A stretch of 64,000 nt of DNA from Saccharopolyspora shandongensis (GTDB lineage: Bacteria > Actinomycetota > Actinomycetes > Mycobacteriales > Pseudonocardiaceae), in NCBI RefSeq assembly GCF_900106995.1, contig NZ_FNOK01000035.1:37624-101623 (forward strand), written 5' to 3'. The notes under the pieces were generated by a model that was not told the DNA's origin, did not search any database, and saw nothing but the letters and a program-made list of their open reading frames with translations. Below, in pieces: positions 62,827-64,000 of this stretch (its first letter is position 1; each line of letters begins with the position of its first letter). A program made the translations under genes and the position numbers.

Positions 62827-63390
62827 CTAGGCATTCGTCGGGGCGAGATCGAGCCCTTTCCGGAGTGCGTTGACCGCGAGTCGCCGGTGGGAGATCTCGT
62901 TCTTTTCTTCGGGCGCCATTTCGGCGTAGGTCCGTCCGCCACCGCTGCTCGGGATGAAGATGGAGTCGTAGCCGAATCCGTTGTCGCCACGTGGTTCTGG
63001 GGCGATTGTCCCGTGCAGGCTCCCGGTGAACACCTGCACATCGCCGTGGGCGTCGGCGTAGCCGATCGCTGTGGTGACCGTCGCGGCACGAGCGGGATCG
63101 TCCCCGACCATCGTCAGAACGCCGTCTACCCCGCGCGCCTTGAGAACCCACCTGATCAAGGCGCCGGGGAAGCCGTTCCACGCGTCCAGTGCGAGCCCGG
63201 TGTCGTCCACGAGCACTGGGGAGCCGTGCAGGCGGTAGGCCTCTGCCGCCTTGCGGTGGACCACTTCGGTGACATCCAGTGACTGGATTTCCGTCAGGTC
63301 CTCGCGGACCGGGGTTACGGGGATGCCGAGCAAGGACGCGTACTCGCGCGCTTTGCCCGCATTGCCTGTGATCAATGAGATTTGGGTCAC
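62827..63390 (-). CDS. HAM1/RdgB-family non-canonical purine NTP pyrophosphatase
   Basis: 187 aa, GTG at 63390 preceded by GGGAG. Motifs of the inosine triphosphate pyrophosphatase family: SLITGNAGKAREY at the N-terminus (substrate loop), VDDTGLALDAWNGFPGALI, GDNGFGYDSIFIP and ISHRRLAVNAL. The enzyme hydrolyses ITP/XTP/dITP to the monophosphate in the cytosol, keeping deaminated purines out of DNA and RNA. Length is slightly below the usual ~195-205. It is not obviously connected with the secretion locus and marks the return to ordinary chromosome. Confidence 0.9.
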   Translation of the reverse strand: MTQISLITGNAGKAREYASLLGIPVTPVREDLTEIQSLDVTEVVHRKAAEAYRLHGSPVLVDDTGLALDAWNGFPGALIRWVLKARGVDGVLTMVGDDPARAATVTTAIGYADAHGDVQVFTGSLHGTIAPEPRGDNGFGYDSIFIPSSGGGRTYAEMAPEEKNEISHRRLAVNALRKGLDLAPTNA

Positions 63391-63413
63391 GCGTGTGCTC
63401 CCGATGGTGAGTC

Positions 63414-63674
63414 GTGGATGTGCAGCCAGTGACGTTGGAAGTCGGTGAGCCGGATGTCCGCCGGGAGGGCAAGAGGCTACCGCAGAGCGTAACCGCGCCT
63501 CCTTCCCGGGAGCGGTACGTGATCGATGAACACGTCTGGTACCAGGCGTGGCTGGCCAGCGCCCAGTCGATGGCGATGTGGGCGGACCTGACGAGCGGAT
63601 CTACTCGGAAGCACGACTACGACATGGTCCAGGCGGCCGAGCATTGGCGCCAAACCGTCTCCGCCTCGACCTGA
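63414..63674 (+). CDS. Possible small protein, uncertain
   Basis: An 86-codon frame opening with GTG, divergent from the pyrophosphatase. The C-terminal half (YVIDEHVWYQAWLASAQSMA; KHDYDMVQAAEHWRQT) looks like a plausible helical protein; the N-terminal half is less convincing. No family recognised and no strong ribosome site. The same frame continues after its TGA into the CDS that leaves the window. Confidence 0.35.
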   Translation: MDVQPVTLEVGEPDVRREGKRLPQSVTAPPSRERYVIDEHVWYQAWLASAQSMAMWADLTSGSTRKHDYDMVQAAEHWRQTVSAST

Positions 63675-63746
63675 GCCGCTCCGCCGAGCTGGAGCTGCCT
63701 GGCGTTGGGAGGGAACCTCCCCGCCTCGCCCTGCGTCGCACCTGGC

Positions 63747-64000
63747 GTGATCAACAAGCTGGCCGAACGCATCGGCTCCTGGCGCTCCGTCCACGCGAAC
63801 TCCGATAGCGCCGAGACGGACTCGCTCGTGTTGGAGTGCGCCCGCTTGCTGACCGGTGATCCCGGTGGCGAACAAGCTCCGCTGTGGACCTTCGGGTTGG
63901 CGGCGATGTCGGAGTACGTCGCCTGGCGGCCCGGCGACGGTGTCGCGGACGCCGTGGTGGACGCGCTGCTGGCCGCCGACCGGGCATTGCGGGACCGGCC
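63747..64000 (+). CDS. Uncharacterised protein, 3' truncated by window edge
   Basis: Open frame from GTG 63747 to the window end (MINKLAERIGSWRSVHANSD..., ARLLTGDPGGEQAPLWTFGL, ...YVAWRPGDGVADAVVDALL). The composition and helical periodicity look genuine. TTG 63705 is an alternative start nearer a GGAGGG. No domain can be named from 84 residues. Confidence 0.5.
   Translation, partial: MINKLAERIGSWRSVHANSDSAETDSLVLECARLLTGDPGGEQAPLWTFGLAAMSEYVAWRPGDGVADAVVDALLAADRALRDR

Overview
The window is high-GC actinobacterial DNA. Dense GTG/TTG start usage, overlapping ATGA/GTGA junctions, large ATP-binding LuxR-type (LAL) regulators and an ESX-like type VII secretion (T7SS) core suggest a Pseudonocardiaceae-type actinomycete, perhaps near Saccharopolyspora; the genus is a guess. 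No rRNA, tRNA, CRISPR array or recognisable insertion sequence was seen.

Layout: (1) 3-1583 (+), the C-terminal part of a LAL regulator cut by the left edge. (2) 9339->1677 (-), three translationally coupled genes: a 1094-aa protein with an ADP-ribosyltransferase-like (ART-like) C-terminus, a 322-aa unknown protein, and a right-handed beta-helix fused to two CbxX/EccA-type AAA+ domains. (3) 9340-10101, a gene-poor gap. (4) 10102-10530, an in-frame decayed tail of the gene upstream. (5) 45981->10531 (-), one uninterrupted 11,816-codon gene for a giant multimodular effector-like protein. It has a WXG100/CpnT-like N-terminus, a low-complexity linker, and then shuffled repeats of helical, beta-rich, peptidase-like, heat-labile-enterotoxin-type ART and nucleotidyltransferase-like modules. 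(6) 53101->45988 (-), the likely secretion operon: eccD, eccB, two WXG100-like small proteins, a 133-aa small protein, a Gly/Pro-rich PPE-like long substrate, a YbaB/EbfC-family protein and a 107-aa protein that runs almost directly into the giant gene. (7) 53259->58396 (+), divergent eccC and a mycosin (mycP) that has lost its whole catalytic triad. (8) 58682-61555 (+), a second, full-length LAL regulator paralogous to the one at the left edge. (9) 61886-62527 (+), an ECF sigma factor. (10) 63390->62827 (-), a HAM1/RdgB-type nucleotide pyrophosphatase. (11) A partial unknown CDS leaves the right edge.

How it may work together (inference): EccB/C/D with a structural, non-proteolytic mycosin form the membrane channel. 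The WXG100-like pair, the PPE-like protein and the N-terminal domain of the giant are the secreted or targeting parts. The double-AAA+ protein is in the place of EccA. The giant carries four ART modules that keep the R / S-T-S / E-x-E residues, plus a nucleotidyltransferase-like domain and two His/Cys peptidase-like domains. It therefore looks like a polymorphic toxin that has accumulated, not swapped, its effector modules. Its 3' end shows two nonsense codons and a residual in-frame tail, direct evidence of continuing end-replacement or decay.
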